From NCBI GenBank assembly GCA_947632685.1, contig CANRQD010000001.1, positions 1 to 54,108 on the forward strand: DNA of 54,108 nt, given 5' to 3'. Position numbers and translations under genes: made by a program. Shown here in pieces: positions 18,349-26,292 of the stretch (position 1 is its first letter; each line of letters starts with the position of its first letter). A model generated the notes under the pieces. The model was not told the DNA's origin. It was given only the letters and a program-made list of their open reading frames with translations, and did no database searches. This DNA is from an uncultured Bacilli bacterium (GTDB lineage Bacteria > Bacillota_I > Bacilli_A > RF39 > UBA660).

Positions 18349-19113
18349 ATGTATATCGATACACATTGTCATTTATCTAAAGAATATTATGATGATATTG
18401 ATCAAATTATTGAAGAAGATAAAAATGCCTTAGTAGATAAAATTATTATTTCTGGTTGTGAAAAAAATAATATTTATGAAGTAATAGATTTTATACATAA
18501 ATATGATATAGCGTATGCTACTATAGGTTATCATCCTGATCAAATAGATTTGATAAAACCTGGTGATTTAGAAATACTTGAAAATTTAATAAAAACAAAT
18601 AAAAAGATAGTAGGTATTGGAGAAATTGGCTTAGATTATCACTATTGTAATGATAACAATACAAAAATTAAACAAAAAATGTTATTTGAGCAACAACTTA
18701 CCTTGGCAGAAAAATTATCTTTGCCAGTAGTAATACATAGTAGAGATGCAACTAAAGATACAATAGAAATTTTAAAAAAATATCATCTTTCTGGTATTAT
18801 TCATTGTTTTTCTGGTAGTTTAGAAACTGCTAATGTATATATAAATATGGGTTATAAATTAGGTATTGGAGGAGTTCTTACTTTTAAAAATAGTAAATTA
18901 TATGAGGTTGTTGAAAAAATACCATTGACTAGTATCGTGCTAGAAACTGATAGTCCATATCTTACACCTGAACCTTATAGAGGTAAGCAAAATTCTTCAA
19001 AATATATTCCTTTAATAGCTAAAAAAATATCTGATATTAAAAATATTTCATTAGATCAAGTATCAGAAATAACTATAAAAAGCTGTTATGATTTATTTGA
19101 CTTAAATAAATAA
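18349..19113 (+). CDS. tatD: TatD-family metal-dependent deoxyribonuclease
   Basis: A metal-dependent hydrolase of the TIM-barrel amidohydrolase superfamily with 3'-5' DNase activity. The metal ligands are visible: THCH at the start, the Glu of GEIGLDYHY, VIHSRDA, IIHCFSGS and ETDSPYL. It has 254 residues from the ATG at 18349, which follows TAGGAGTGA at the right distance; the longer reading from the TTG at 18301 runs through the terminator stem. The metG-tatD-(rnmV)-rsmA order is a Bacillus pattern; here rnmV is replaced by a surface-protein cassette. Confidence 0.94.
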   Translation: MYIDTHCHLSKEYYDDIDQIIEEDKNALVDKIIISGCEKNNIYEVIDFIHKYDIAYATIGYHPDQIDLIKPGDLEILENLIKTNKKIVGIGEIGLDYHYCNDNNTKIKQKMLFEQQLTLAEKLSLPVVIHSRDATKDTIEILKKYHLSGIIHCFSGSLETANVYINMGYKLGIGGVLTFKNSKLYEVVEKIPLTSIVLETDSPYLTPEPYRGKQNSSKYIPLIAKKISDIKNISLDQVSEITIKSCYDLFDLNK

Positions 19114-19173
19114 AAATGATACTATTTAACTAGAATAGGATTTAGTTATTACCTACTAATAGGAGTTGGTTAT

Positions 19174-19809
19174 ATGAAAGAGTCTGAAAATACTGGTGTT
19201 GAATATTCAAGAAAAATATTTATTTTGTTATTATTAATTACTTTATTAGTATTAATAGTTATTGGTTTTTCTTTTGCAGTATATATAAATAATGAAAATA
19301 GTATTGAAAATACATTAAAATCAGATCAAATATCTATGGAATATTTAGAATCTGATAATAAAATTTCTATAGTTAATGCAATGCCTACAAGTGATGAAAA
19401 GGGTATGAAACAATTAGGTAAAAATGAATATTTTGATTTTACAGTTAATTCAAAAATAGTTGGTGATGTAAAAATTGAATATGAAATAGCTGCAAGAAAA
19501 GATAAAAATTCAACAATCCCTGATGATCAAATAAAATTGTATTTGGAACAAGAAAAAAGTGGAACATACGTTAAAGTTCATGAACCAAAAAATTATATAG
19601 CTTTAACAAAAGATTCTGAAATAGGAACTCCTGCTGGTTCAATGATATTACACAGAGTTGTAAAAGAAAAAGATAAATCAGAAGGTAATATTGAGAAACA
19701 TTCTGATAACTATAGATTAAGAATATGGCTAGATGAAAATGCCTCTATTTCTGAAATTAGAAACTTTAGTGTTACTGTTGATGTTTATGGAAAAACTAAA
19801 AATAAATAA
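19174..19809 (+). CDS. TasA/camelysin-like secreted surface protein, copy 1
   Basis: A 211-residue protein with one N-terminal hydrophobic segment (residues about 15-37, ending FSFAVY), then a beta-rich ectodomain. The stretch IENTLKSDQISMEYLESDNK resembles the ANT-I-STG start of mature TasA/camelysin proteins, and the C-terminal YRLRIWLDENA repeats in the next gene and in the one at 21355. TasA-type proteins form biofilm or surface fibres and are processed by the SipW signal peptidase, which is encoded two genes on. The family assignment is by pattern; fibre formation is inferred. Confidence 0.7.
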   Translation: MKESENTGVEYSRKIFILLLLITLLVLIVIGFSFAVYINNENSIENTLKSDQISMEYLESDNKISIVNAMPTSDEKGMKQLGKNEYFDFTVNSKIVGDVKIEYEIAARKDKNSTIPDDQIKLYLEQEKSGTYVKVHEPKNYIALTKDSEIGTPAGSMILHRVVKEKDKSEGNIEKHSDNYRLRIWLDENASISEIRNFSVTVDVYGKTKNK

Positions 19810-19825
19810 TTAAGGGGAGAAATAT

Positions 19826-20440
19826 ATGAATAATACTGATTCAAAAAATATATTGCTATCAGTTATTGGTGTTGCTATATTGTTTGTAGCAATTGTTGGA
19901 ATATCATATGCAATATTTGTATATGTAAAAAATGGAAATACTGCTAACACTATTTCTACAGGAAAAATATCAATGTTATATACAGAAAGTGATAATACAA
20001 TATCAATAACTAATGCAATACCTACACCAGATAGTACTGGAAAAATTCAGAAAGATTACTTTGAATTTACCGCAGCTGCTAATATAAAAGGTAAGGCATC
20101 TATTGATTATGAAATTAGAGCAAGAAGAACAGATGGAGAAGATGCTAATAGATTAGCAGATAATGTTGTTAACTTATATATAGAAAAAAAAGAAGGATCT
20201 GAATATAAAGCAGTTATGGAACCTACCACATATTCTATAACATCAAGTTCAACTTTAAATAATATATATGTTAATAAAGATAGTATGCTATTATATAAAG
20301 GAACTATAGTTAGTAATGATGAAGTATATAAAGAAGAAAAATTCAGATTAAGAATGTGGGTTAATGAAAACTATAAAATGGATGATAAAGAAAAAATATT
20401 TAAGTTAAAAGTGGATATTTATTCTAATTTAAATAAATAA
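19826..20440 (+). CDS. TasA/camelysin-like secreted surface protein, copy 2
   Basis: A 204-residue paralogue of the preceding gene, 16 bases away behind AAGGGGAGA. It has an N-terminal hydrophobic segment ending ISYAIFVY, then NTANTISTGKISMLYTESDN, very like the mature start of TasA-type fibre proteins, and ends with FRLRMWVNEN. The predicted cleavage by a SipW-type peptidase falls near the ISYA segment. The pair plus a dedicated signal peptidase suggests assembly of a two-component surface fibre. Confidence 0.75.
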   Translation: MNNTDSKNILLSVIGVAILFVAIVGISYAIFVYVKNGNTANTISTGKISMLYTESDNTISITNAIPTPDSTGKIQKDYFEFTAAANIKGKASIDYEIRARRTDGEDANRLADNVVNLYIEKKEGSEYKAVMEPTTYSITSSSTLNNIYVNKDSMLLYKGTIVSNDEVYKEEKFRLRMWVNENYKMDDKEKIFKLKVDIYSNLNK

Positions 20441-20462
20441 AGGAGCTTGTTTCCTTTTTTTT
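20439..20462 (+). terminator. Terminator between surface proteins and signal peptidase
   Basis: AAAGGA (20439-20444) pairs with TCCTTT (20452-20457), followed by T's. It overlaps the last codon and would lower sipW expression relative to the fibre genes. Confidence 0.6.
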
Positions 20463-20524
20463 AATGCAAATTTATAAATTTCATGATATTATATATTTAA
20501 GATAGAATAATAGAGGTGAATATA

Positions 20525-21334
20525 GTGGATACAGTGTTGCAACAAATAAATGATCAAGAAAAGAAAACAAAATCAAAAACCAGAAAACTAAAAACTATCT
20601 ATGATGTATATCATATTATTACAAAAATATTTTTATATTCTATATTAATGATTTTAATTCTTGTATCTATATGTTTCGTTATATATTTCGTTGATTTACA
20701 AAAAAATATAAAAAATGGTACTAATAAACAACCTCTTTTTGGAGCTTATATTATAATAAGTCCTAGTATGGTTCCAACAATTAATGTATATGATGCAATA
20801 ATTATTAAGCGAACAGAAATGGAAGATTTAAAAGAAGGAGATATAGTTACCTTTATATCTAATGATCCACGATATAATGGTCTTACTATTACACATAGAA
20901 TAACTGGAATTGAAAAATCTCAAAATGGTGAATATTTATTTAGAACAAAAGGTGATAATAATAATACAGAAGATTCATCTTTGGTAAGAGCTGATGATAT
21001 ATATGGAAAAGTTATTTTAAAAATTCCAAAATTAGGTTACTTGCAACATATATTAACAAATGCTTTTGGTTGGGTATTATTAATTGTAATACCATGTATT
21101 GGTGTAGTTATTTACGATATAATTAAAATCTTAAAATCAATTACTCGTCCTAGACTAAATTCAATAAAAAACAGAAATTTATATGATAATGATAATGATT
21201 ATGATGAGAATATAGAAACAATTGGTGAGCAAACAACTGAAGAAAAAGATATTTTCATTAATAATTATCAACAGGAAATAATTGATAATGGTATAACTGA
21301 AAATAAGAATGATGATGACATTGATTATTTATAA
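20525..21334 (+). CDS. sipW: SipW-type (ER-type) signal peptidase I
   Basis: A membrane signal peptidase of the archaeal/ER S26B type. It uses Ser-His in place of Ser-Lys: the nucleophile is Ser in IISPSMVPTI and the base is His in ITHRITGIE. It has two hydrophobic segments (about residues 35-60 and 180-200) and an acidic cytoplasmic tail. The start is the GTG at 20525, seven bases behind GAGGTG; another GTG at 20516 overlaps that site. In Bacillus, SipW processes TasA and TapA; here it sits amid three TasA-like genes. Confidence 0.88.
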   Translation: MDTVLQQINDQEKKTKSKTRKLKTIYDVYHIITKIFLYSILMILILVSICFVIYFVDLQKNIKNGTNKQPLFGAYIIISPSMVPTINVYDAIIIKRTEMEDLKEGDIVTFISNDPRYNGLTITHRITGIEKSQNGEYLFRTKGDNNNTEDSSLVRADDIYGKVILKIPKLGYLQHILTNAFGWVLLIVIPCIGVVIYDIIKILKSITRPRLNSIKNRNLYDNDNDYDENIETIGEQTTEEKDIFINNYQQEIIDNGITENKNDDDIDYL

Positions 21335-21354
21335 AATTTTTATGGAGGCTAACT

Positions 21355-21867
21355 ATGAATAAAAAAATGCTTTTATTTATTGTTTTAATTATATTATTTA
21401 TTATTGTATTAATATTTTTAGTAAAAATAATTGGTAAAAATACAACTCCTATGGAAAATAAATTCAAAATTATAAAAGATAGTACAATAAATAAAGAGAA
21501 TTTTTTTAATTTTGGTCCTATAAATGATGATGATATTGATAAGATACCAGAATTTACATTTTCAGTAGTTAGTGAAGAAAAAAATAAATCTAAATATAAT
21601 GTTTTGATTGAAGATGTAGTTGATAATGATAAAGAATCACTTTTATTAAATAGAAAATACTTACATTATGAATTGAAATTAAACAATAAACTTATAAAAA
21701 AAGGAAAGCTTATCGATATAAAAAATAATATATTAGATACTAGGGTTATTAGTAATAATGAAGAAAATAAATATTCATTAAAAATATGGTTAAGTATTAA
21801 TGCAACAGAAATAGATTGGGAAAATAAATATTATACTTATAATATTATTGTAGTGCCAGCTGTATAA
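21355..21867 (+). CDS. Membrane-anchored TasA-like paralogue
   Basis: 170 residues: a strong N-terminal membrane helix (residues 5-26) and an extracytoplasmic beta-rich domain. The C-terminal YSLKIWLSINATEIDWENK lines up with YRLRIWLDENA and FRLRMWVNEN of the two secreted proteins upstream, so I take it as a third family member. It lacks the A-x-A/ISYA-like cleavage region and may stay anchored, for example as a base for fibre assembly. That role is inference. Confidence 0.55.
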   Translation: MNKKMLLFIVLIILFIIVLIFLVKIIGKNTTPMENKFKIIKDSTINKENFFNFGPINDDDIDKIPEFTFSVVSEEKNKSKYNVLIEDVVDNDKESLLLNRKYLHYELKLNNKLIKKGKLIDIKNNILDTRVISNNEENKYSLKIWLSINATEIDWENKYYTYNIIVVPAV

Positions 21868-21885
21868 TATGAAAGTGGTGATTAT

Positions 21886-22566
21886 ATGAAAAATATAGTA
21901 ATAGAATATTTTAATATATTATCTTATACAATAACAGGCTTAGTTTTTGGATTGGCAAGCTTTATATTATTAATAAATGTATTTCATTATAATAGTGTTA
22001 ATGAAATATATGTAAAACAAGATAGTGATTATGAAATAAATGATAAATTAAAAGAAAAATTAACTGTAATAAATTCTAATATACAAAAAATACCATCCAG
22101 AGCTAATCCTAATTTTATAGATTACTCAAATATTCAAACAAAACTTAATATATGTGTTCAAAAAATAAATACAAAAGAATTAAATAATATTTTTAATAAA
22201 GACAAAATAACTATGAGTGATGTATATGATATACAACAATTTTATAAAATAAATATTTCAAATGAATGCTTAATTAAAGAATTAAATACGTTAATAACAG
22301 ATGATAATTCTTCCCTTAATAACATTGCATCTTTTAAGACAATAAAACCATTTATTGAGGATAATATAAATAGTTTAAAAGATTCTTCGGATTATATTGA
22401 AAAGGTAATTAAAAGTAATAGTGATTATAGTTTTAGTAGCAATGTTGTTAAAGTCAGTATATTTAATGGGGTTCAAGATAGTTATTATGAATTAATAAAA
22501 GAATATAATAATGCTATTAATTTTATATATGATTTATCTAAATGGTATAATAGTGAAGTAATATAG
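21886..22566 (+). CDS. Membrane-anchored protein with helical ectodomain, unknown
   Basis: A 226-residue protein with one N-terminal membrane helix (about residues 12-32), followed by a helical, probably extracytoplasmic domain rich in Asn, Lys and Ser. Two Cys (in LNICVQKI and NECLIKEL) could form a disulphide outside the cell. I recognise no family. The spacing (18 bases) and orientation place it in the sipW operon, so it may help with fibre assembly or anchoring. Confidence 0.6.
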   Translation: MKNIVIEYFNILSYTITGLVFGLASFILLINVFHYNSVNEIYVKQDSDYEINDKLKEKLTVINSNIQKIPSRANPNFIDYSNIQTKLNICVQKINTKELNNIFNKDKITMSDVYDIQQFYKINISNECLIKELNTLITDDNSSLNNIASFKTIKPFIEDNINSLKDSSDYIEKVIKSNSDYSFSSNVVKVSIFNGVQDSYYELIKEYNNAINFIYDLSKWYNSEVI

Positions 22567-22628
22567 GTGCAAGTAATTACAATAGTGGATATAATAAGAT
22601 AGTATTATAGAAAGGAATGTATTTGTAT

Positions 22629-23090
22629 ATGAAAAAAATAATTAATTTTATATTATTAAGTTTTAGATATATATTATTTTTAGGTTCTTTTGCTATTACT
22701 TTTTTTATATTTGTAACAACTAATAAACAATCAAATAATAATATTAATAGTTCAATAGTTATATTTATTCCATATATGGTATTACTAATTTTATTTTTTA
22801 TAAATATTATAGGTAGACAAAAAAAAGTAAATTCAAATATATTTTATAATTTAACTTGTTGTTTAGTATTTTTTACTAATATGATTGTAGGTTATAGAGC
22901 TATATATGATAAAAATATGATATTAAATAAAATAATGGGTTATGATATAAATATGATATATTTTAATAATTATGTAATATTTATGAAATTATTAATGTAT
23001 GGTTTATGTATAGGAAATATATGTTTTATGGCAACTAAAAGAGAACAAAAAGAAATAATTTCAAATAAAAAAGAAATTGAAGTTTTATAG
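22629..23090 (+). CDS. Four-helix membrane protein, unknown
   Basis: About 153 residues with four hydrophobic helices (near residues 5-25, 38-58, 70-90 and 115-140) and a short basic tail. AAAGGA at 22611-22616 suits the TTG at 22623 or the ATG at 22629; the ATG at 22617 touches the ribosome site and is unlikely. It is the last gene of the surface cassette and ends in a terminator. No family is recognised. Confidence 0.6.
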   Translation: MKKIINFILLSFRYILFLGSFAITFFIFVTTNKQSNNNINSSIVIFIPYMVLLILFFINIIGRQKKVNSNIFYNLTCCLVFFTNMIVGYRAIYDKNMILNKIMGYDINMIYFNNYVIFMKLLMYGLCIGNICFMATKREQKEIISNKKEIEVL

Positions 23091-23102
23091 ATTTCTTTTT
23101 TT
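23070..23102 (+). terminator. Terminator at the end of the surface-fibre cassette
   Basis: AAAGAAAT (23070-23077) pairs with ATTTCTTT (23091-23098), followed by T's; the stem starts inside the coding sequence. Confidence 0.75.
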
Positions 23103-23132
23103 GTTTGATATATAATTTAATTAGGTGGTTTT

Positions 23133-23924
23133 ATGAGTACATTTAATTTTAAAAAAAAATATGGTCAAAATTTTTTAAATAATAGTGAAATAATAAAAAA
23201 AATAGTTGATATTTCAAATATTGATGATAATTCACTTATTATTGAAGTTGGTCCTGGTGGTGGTAGTTTAACTAAAGAACTTTCATTAAAATCAAAAAAT
23301 GTACTTTGCTATGAAATAGATTATGAATTGAAAGATTATTTAAATGAAATATTTAAAAATAGTAATGTTGATATTATATATGATGATTTTTTAAATAGAA
23401 ATATCGAAGAGGATATAAAAAATTATCAATATGACGATTTATATTTTGTAAGTAATGTACCATATTATATAACTACTCCTATATTAATAAAATTAATAGA
23501 ATCAAATTTAAATTTTAAAAAAATAGTAATGATGGTTCAAGAAGAGGTAGGAGAAAGATTTTCTGCAACTATTAATACAAGAAATTATGGTTCTATTACG
23601 GTATTTTTAAATTATTATTTTGATATAAAAAAAGAATTTAAAGTTAATAGACGTGAATTTACTCCAATGCCTAATGTGGATAGTATTGTAATATCTTTTA
23701 CAAGAAAAAATAATTTATTAAAATTGAAAAATAAAGAAATGTTTTTTAAATTAGTAAGGGACTCATTTAAATTTAAAAGAAAAAATATAAAAAATAATTT
23801 AAAAAATTATGATTTAGATATTGTTGAACAAATTTTGAAAGAAAATAATTTAGATTTATCATGTCGTGCTGAGCAGATTTCTATGGAAATATTTGTTAAA
23901 ATTAGTAATGCCATATCAAAGTGA
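23133..23924 (+). CDS. rsmA: 16S rRNA dimethyladenosine transferase
   Basis: RsmA (KsgA) dimethylates A1518 and A1519 of 16S rRNA. It begins KKKYGQNFLNN, has the SAM motif EVGPGGGSLTKEL (about residues 39-51) and the catalytic NVPYYITTPI (about residue 110). At 263 residues its length is normal. TTAGGTGG precedes the ATG. The rsmA-yabG order is the Bacillus one. Confidence 0.96.
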   Translation: MSTFNFKKKYGQNFLNNSEIIKKIVDISNIDDNSLIIEVGPGGGSLTKELSLKSKNVLCYEIDYELKDYLNEIFKNSNVDIIYDDFLNRNIEEDIKNYQYDDLYFVSNVPYYITTPILIKLIESNLNFKKIVMMVQEEVGERFSATINTRNYGSITVFLNYYFDIKKEFKVNRREFTPMPNVDSIVISFTRKNNLLKLKNKEMFFKLVRDSFKFKRKNIKNNLKNYDLDIVEQILKENNLDLSCRAEQISMEIFVKISNAISK

Positions 23925-23956
23925 TTCTAGTTTTAATAGAATAATTCTTTTTTTTT
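23924..23956 (+). terminator. Terminator after rsmA
   Basis: ATTCTA (23924-23929) pairs with TAGAAT (23937-23942), then a T-rich run of about nine. It separates rsmA from yabG. Confidence 0.5.
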
Positions 23957-23983
23957 GTCATAAAATTAATAGGAGATGATTTT

Positions 23984-24292
23984 ATGAGTTTTGAAATTGG
24001 CGATTTAGTAACTAGAAAATCATATAATAATGATATTTTATTTAGGATAATTGATATAAATGAAAATATTGCTATTTTAAAAGGTGTAGATTTAAGATTA
24101 TATGCAGATAGTGTAATGGATGATTTAGTAAAGGAAGAAAAAGTATATAATGTAAATAAATCTGATAGGGAAATAATTAATGAAAATATTAGAAGTTTAG
24201 ATCTTAATAGAGATGAGTATTTCTATTTGCCGGGAAAGATTTTACATATTGATACTGACATTCTTAAAGTAACAATTTGCAAACCCTTATAA
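23984..24292 (+). pseudogene. yabG: Sporulation protease YabG, truncated by the mobile element
   Basis: The first 92 or so residues are clear YabG: MSFEIGDLVTRKSYNNDILF at the start and YFYLPGKILHIDTD, which matches the HxPGKVLHLDGD stretch of Bacillus YabG. The full protein is about 290 residues and is a forespore/coat protease acting on SpoIVA and other coat proteins. Here the similarity stops after DTD and ten unrelated residues (ILKVTICKPL) lead to TAA, removing the catalytic region. The break coincides with a 22-base repeat and the start of mobile-element genes, so insertion into yabG is the simplest explanation. AGGAGATGA precedes the ATG. Confidence 0.85.
24252..24273 (+). repeat. 22-bp inverted repeat, left copy, at the yabG break point
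   Basis: The 22 bases from ATACTGACATT to AAAGTAAC are repeated exactly in reverse complement at 24580-24601. This copy spans the end of YabG homology, so it is a candidate for the left attachment site or a recombinase arm site. Confidence 0.8.
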
Positions 24293-24389
24293 AATAAGGA
24301 AAAACCAACTTTAAAATTTCTAAAAAATCTCAAAAAAAACAAAAAATAGGTAAAAAATTTAAAAAATTCTACACTTAAAAGAAGAGGGT

Positions 24390-24406
24390 GACATTTCTTA
24401 AGTAAC
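24390..24406 (+). repeat. Imperfect direct copy of the end repeat
   Basis: GACATTTCTTAAGTAAC resembles GACATTCTTAAAGTAAC of the left repeat, with one T gained and one A lost. A shorter relative (AGAAAGTAAC) lies near 24542. The clustering suggests binding sites of one protein. Confidence 0.6.
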
Positions 24407-24442
24407 TAAAATTGATATATTTTTAACTAACGAAACATAACA

Positions 24443-24472
24443 GGAATTGATATAACTTCAATTCCTTTTTTT
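24443..24472 (+). terminator. Strong terminator near the element's left end
   Basis: GGAATTGA (24443-24450) pairs with TCAATTCC (24458-24465) over a 7-base loop, followed by seven T's. It insulates the element from chromosomal transcription. Confidence 0.85.
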
Positions 24473-24579
24473 CTATATTTATAGCTAATTTTAGATAAAT
24501 AAAATTAAACAATTAAAAACCTATTTTTTTTAAAAAATAAAAGAAAGTAACACTAATTAAATTATAGAAATGCAAAATA

Positions 24580-24601
24580 GTTACTTTAAGAATGTCAGTA
24601 T
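24580..24601 (-). repeat. 22-bp inverted repeat, right copy
   Basis: Exact reverse complement of 24252-24273, starting GTTACTTTAAGAATG. It lies 80 bases before the Rep-like gene. Confidence 0.8.
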
Positions 24602-24680
24602 GGCTGATTTCTTATTGAACTATTTTAATATAAGGAAAATTTGAATAATTTTAATTCTATTATTTAGAGAGGAGGATATT

Positions 24681-25457
24681 ATGGGAGAATTTAAGGTATT
24701 TAGAAATGGTGATTTTACTGTTATGAGTAATTATCATTTAAAAGATAAAAACTTATCATTAAAAGCAATAGGATTATTAAGTAAAATGCTAAGTTTACCA
24801 GATAATTGGGATTATTCTTTAGTTGGTCTTGTAGCAATATGTAAAGAAAGTAAAGATACAATTAGAACTACATTAAATGAATTAAAACATTATAATTATA
24901 TAGAAATAGAAAAGCTAAGAACCAAAAAAGGAACATATAGATATAATTATCTTATTTTCGAAAATCCTCGTGATAAGGCATTAAAAATAGGAAATAAACC
25001 AGATACGGAAAATCCATACCTGGTTGAGCCAGATATGGAAAATTATACCCAATATAATATTAAAGAATATAATATTAATAATAAAAAGTATAAAATAGAT
25101 AATATAGATAAAACCAAAGGTCCACATCATAAAGCATTAATCGATGAATTAATTAGATTAAATTATATAAAAGAAGATGATGAACAAATTATTTTTTATG
25201 ATAGTTTGTTTGATAAGTATATAAATAATGGTAATTCATATACAGATATTTATTCTGCAATTCATTATATCGTTCCACGAGTAATAGATAGAAATTTTAT
25301 TGATGATGATGGAAAAAATATTATGAACAAATTTGGATATTTTAAAGCAGCTATGGAATCTAATTTTAAAAAGCTTAATAGATACAAGGAAGAACTATCA
25401 GATGACGATAGTTCTTTTTGGGATAATTATGAAATTTCAGATATAGAAGGAAGGTGA
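24681..25457 (+). CDS. Rep-like winged-helix protein (DUF6017 type)
   Basis: A 258-residue DNA-binding protein. The N-terminal 90 residues hold a winged helix like that of Firmicute replication initiators and DnaD (LSLKAIGLLSKMLSLPDNWD, then DTIRTTLNELKHYNYIE). The C-terminal part (about residues 145-245, HHKALIDELIRLNYI, ending NFKKLNRYKEE) resembles DUF6017, which follows this helix in many conjugative elements. It may start plasmid-like replication of the excised circle. It forms an operon with parA, 4 bases away. Confidence 0.75.
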   Translation: MGEFKVFRNGDFTVMSNYHLKDKNLSLKAIGLLSKMLSLPDNWDYSLVGLVAICKESKDTIRTTLNELKHYNYIEIEKLRTKKGTYRYNYLIFENPRDKALKIGNKPDTENPYLVEPDMENYTQYNIKEYNINNKKYKIDNIDKTKGPHHKALIDELIRLNYIKEDDEQIIFYDSLFDKYINNGNSYTDIYSAIHYIVPRVIDRNFIDDDGKNIMNKFGYFKAAMESNFKKLNRYKEELSDDDSSFWDNYEISDIEGR

Positions 25458-25461
25458 GAAG

Positions 25462-26292
25462 ATGCCAAAATGTGAAGTTATTGCTGTTGCTAATCAAAAA
25501 GGTGGTGTTGGTAAAACTACAACTACATTCAATTTAGGTGTTGCTTTAGCAAAAGAAGGTAAAAGAGTTCTACTTATTGATGCTGATCCACAAGCTGATT
25601 TAACAACTTATATGGGTTGGCATAATGCTGATAGTATTCCTAATACATTATCAACAATAATGAATAAAACAATAAATGATGAGGATTTTGATATACAAAA
25701 AGCAATTCTTAAACACGATGAAGGAGTTGATTTACTTCCGTCAAATTTGGAACTTGCTTCTACAGAAGTTAGTTTAGCAAATGCAATGTGTAGAGAGTAT
25801 ACATTAAAAAATTCTATTTCACAGATAAAGAAAAATTATGACTATATATTAATTGATTGTATGCCAAGTCTTGCAATGCTTACAGTAAATGCATTAGCTA
25901 GTAGTGATAAAGTTATTATACCTGTACAATCTGAGTTTTTAGCAGCAAAAGGTATGAGTCATTTAATGAGTACTATCTTAAAAGTTAGAAAAGTTATTAA
26001 TCCAAATCTTAAAGTTGGAGGAATACTTTTAACAATGGTAGATGGTAGAACTAATTTATCAAAAGATATAAGTAAAGAATTAAAGGAAACCTATGGAACT
26101 GTTTTTAAATTATTCGATACTAAAATACCAAGAGCAGTAAAAGCTGCAGAATCATCTAGATTAGGTGAAAGTATTTTATCTTATGATAAAAGCAGTAAGG
26201 TTGCTCAAAGATATATTGACTTTGCAAAAGAGGTGATTAAATATGAACGAGAAGAAAAAACAAGAAATACCAATACCATTCAAATTAGATGA
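25462..26292 (+). CDS. parA: ParA-family partition ATPase
   Basis: A P-loop ATPase that moves DNA by a gradient on the nucleoid. The deviant Walker A is NQKGGVGKTTTTFN (residues about 10-23), followed by DADPQADLT and the Walker B-type YILIDCMPSL. At 276 residues it is close to Soj/Spo0J-type ParA. GAAGGTGAG precedes the ATG. With parB it stabilises the element; it is plasmid- or ICE-borne, because the chromosomal soj/spo0J pair would be elsewhere. Confidence 0.95.
   Translation: MPKCEVIAVANQKGGVGKTTTTFNLGVALAKEGKRVLLIDADPQADLTTYMGWHNADSIPNTLSTIMNKTINDEDFDIQKAILKHDEGVDLLPSNLELASTEVSLANAMCREYTLKNSISQIKKNYDYILIDCMPSLAMLTVNALASSDKVIIPVQSEFLAAKGMSHLMSTILKVRKVINPNLKVGGILLTMVDGRTNLSKDISKELKETYGTVFKLFDTKIPRAVKAAESSRLGESILSYDKSSKVAQRYIDFAKEVIKYEREEKTRNTNTIQIR

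Larger units (their letters stand above)
24293..24680. other. Non-coding left end of the mobile element
   Basis: This 388-base gap holds no convincing gene. It contains a direct relative of the end repeat (24390-24406), a terminator (24443-24472), the right copy of the inverted repeat (24580-24601) and the ribosome site of the Rep-like gene (GAGGAGG, 24670-24676). It is very AT-rich with several A-tracts. It may carry attL, integrase arm sites or an origin; no iterons in regular spacing are seen. Confidence 0.6.
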
